From: Saprospiraceae bacterium
GTDB lineage: Bacteria; Bacteroidota; Bacteroidia; Chitinophagales; Saprospiraceae
Assembly: GCA_023300835.1 (NCBI GenBank)
Contig: JALZVB010000100.1
Location: 1-6,114 of the forward strand
Length of the DNA stretch: 6,114 bases
Direction of reading: 5' to 3'
Shown: one piece after another, positions 6,108 through 6,114 of the stretch
How positions within the stretch are numbered: position 1 is the stretch's first letter
How the letters are laid out: each line of letters starts with the position of its first letter
Notes under the pieces: generated by a model
The model's input: the letters and a program-made list of their open reading frames with translations, nothing else
Database searches by the model: none
What the model was told of the DNA's origin: nothing
Made by a program: the position numbers and the translations under genes

Positions 6108-6114
6108 AGATCTA

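Noticed and set aside
1..6114. CRISPR array, insertion sequence or direct-repeat array
   Set aside because: No regularly spaced repeats, transposase motifs or terminal inverted repeats were found by eye.

Overview
The window reads as chromosomal DNA of a low-GC member of the Bacteroidota. The basis is the DUF4286-family gene, a family I know mainly from that phylum, the near absence of Shine-Dalgarno sequences, and promoter-like TTG/TAnnTTTG elements. I cannot resolve class or genus.

Layout, left to right. Positions 1-495 hold the 3' end of a plus-strand gene for a strongly coiled-coil protein; its start lies outside the window. Positions 496-796 are intergenic and end in a clear terminator hairpin (636-670). 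From 797 to 4995 there is a tight four-gene plus-strand operon: a secreted tetratricopeptide-repeat protein, a small DUF4286 protein overlapping it by 11 bp, a 12-helix major facilitator superfamily (MFS) transporter with a probable TTG start 9 bp further on, and a site-2 protease-type (M50) membrane metalloprotease 4 bp after that. The overlap and short gaps imply one transcript and coupled translation, but no shared pathway can be read from the sequence.

Positions 4996-5300 carry no convincing gene. They hold a weak terminator candidate and a Bacteroidota-like promoter for the next feature, a complete tRNA-Leu(GAG) at 5301-5384 without an encoded CCA and with its own terminator. To its right, on the minus strand, lies a decayed gene of about 170 codons (6044 down to 5530). 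Its protein can be followed through three reading-frame pieces interrupted by a +1 frameshift near 5895, an in-frame TGA at 5693-5695 and a +1 slip in an A-run near 5611. A matching minus-strand terminator follows it (5468-5497). The window ends in a strong hairpin plus T-run (6076-6107) with no plus-strand gene in front of it.

Most of the window is ordinary core-type sequence. The least routine part is the decayed minus-strand gene, which simple ORF calling reports only as small unrelated fragments. I see no convincing new biological system here.
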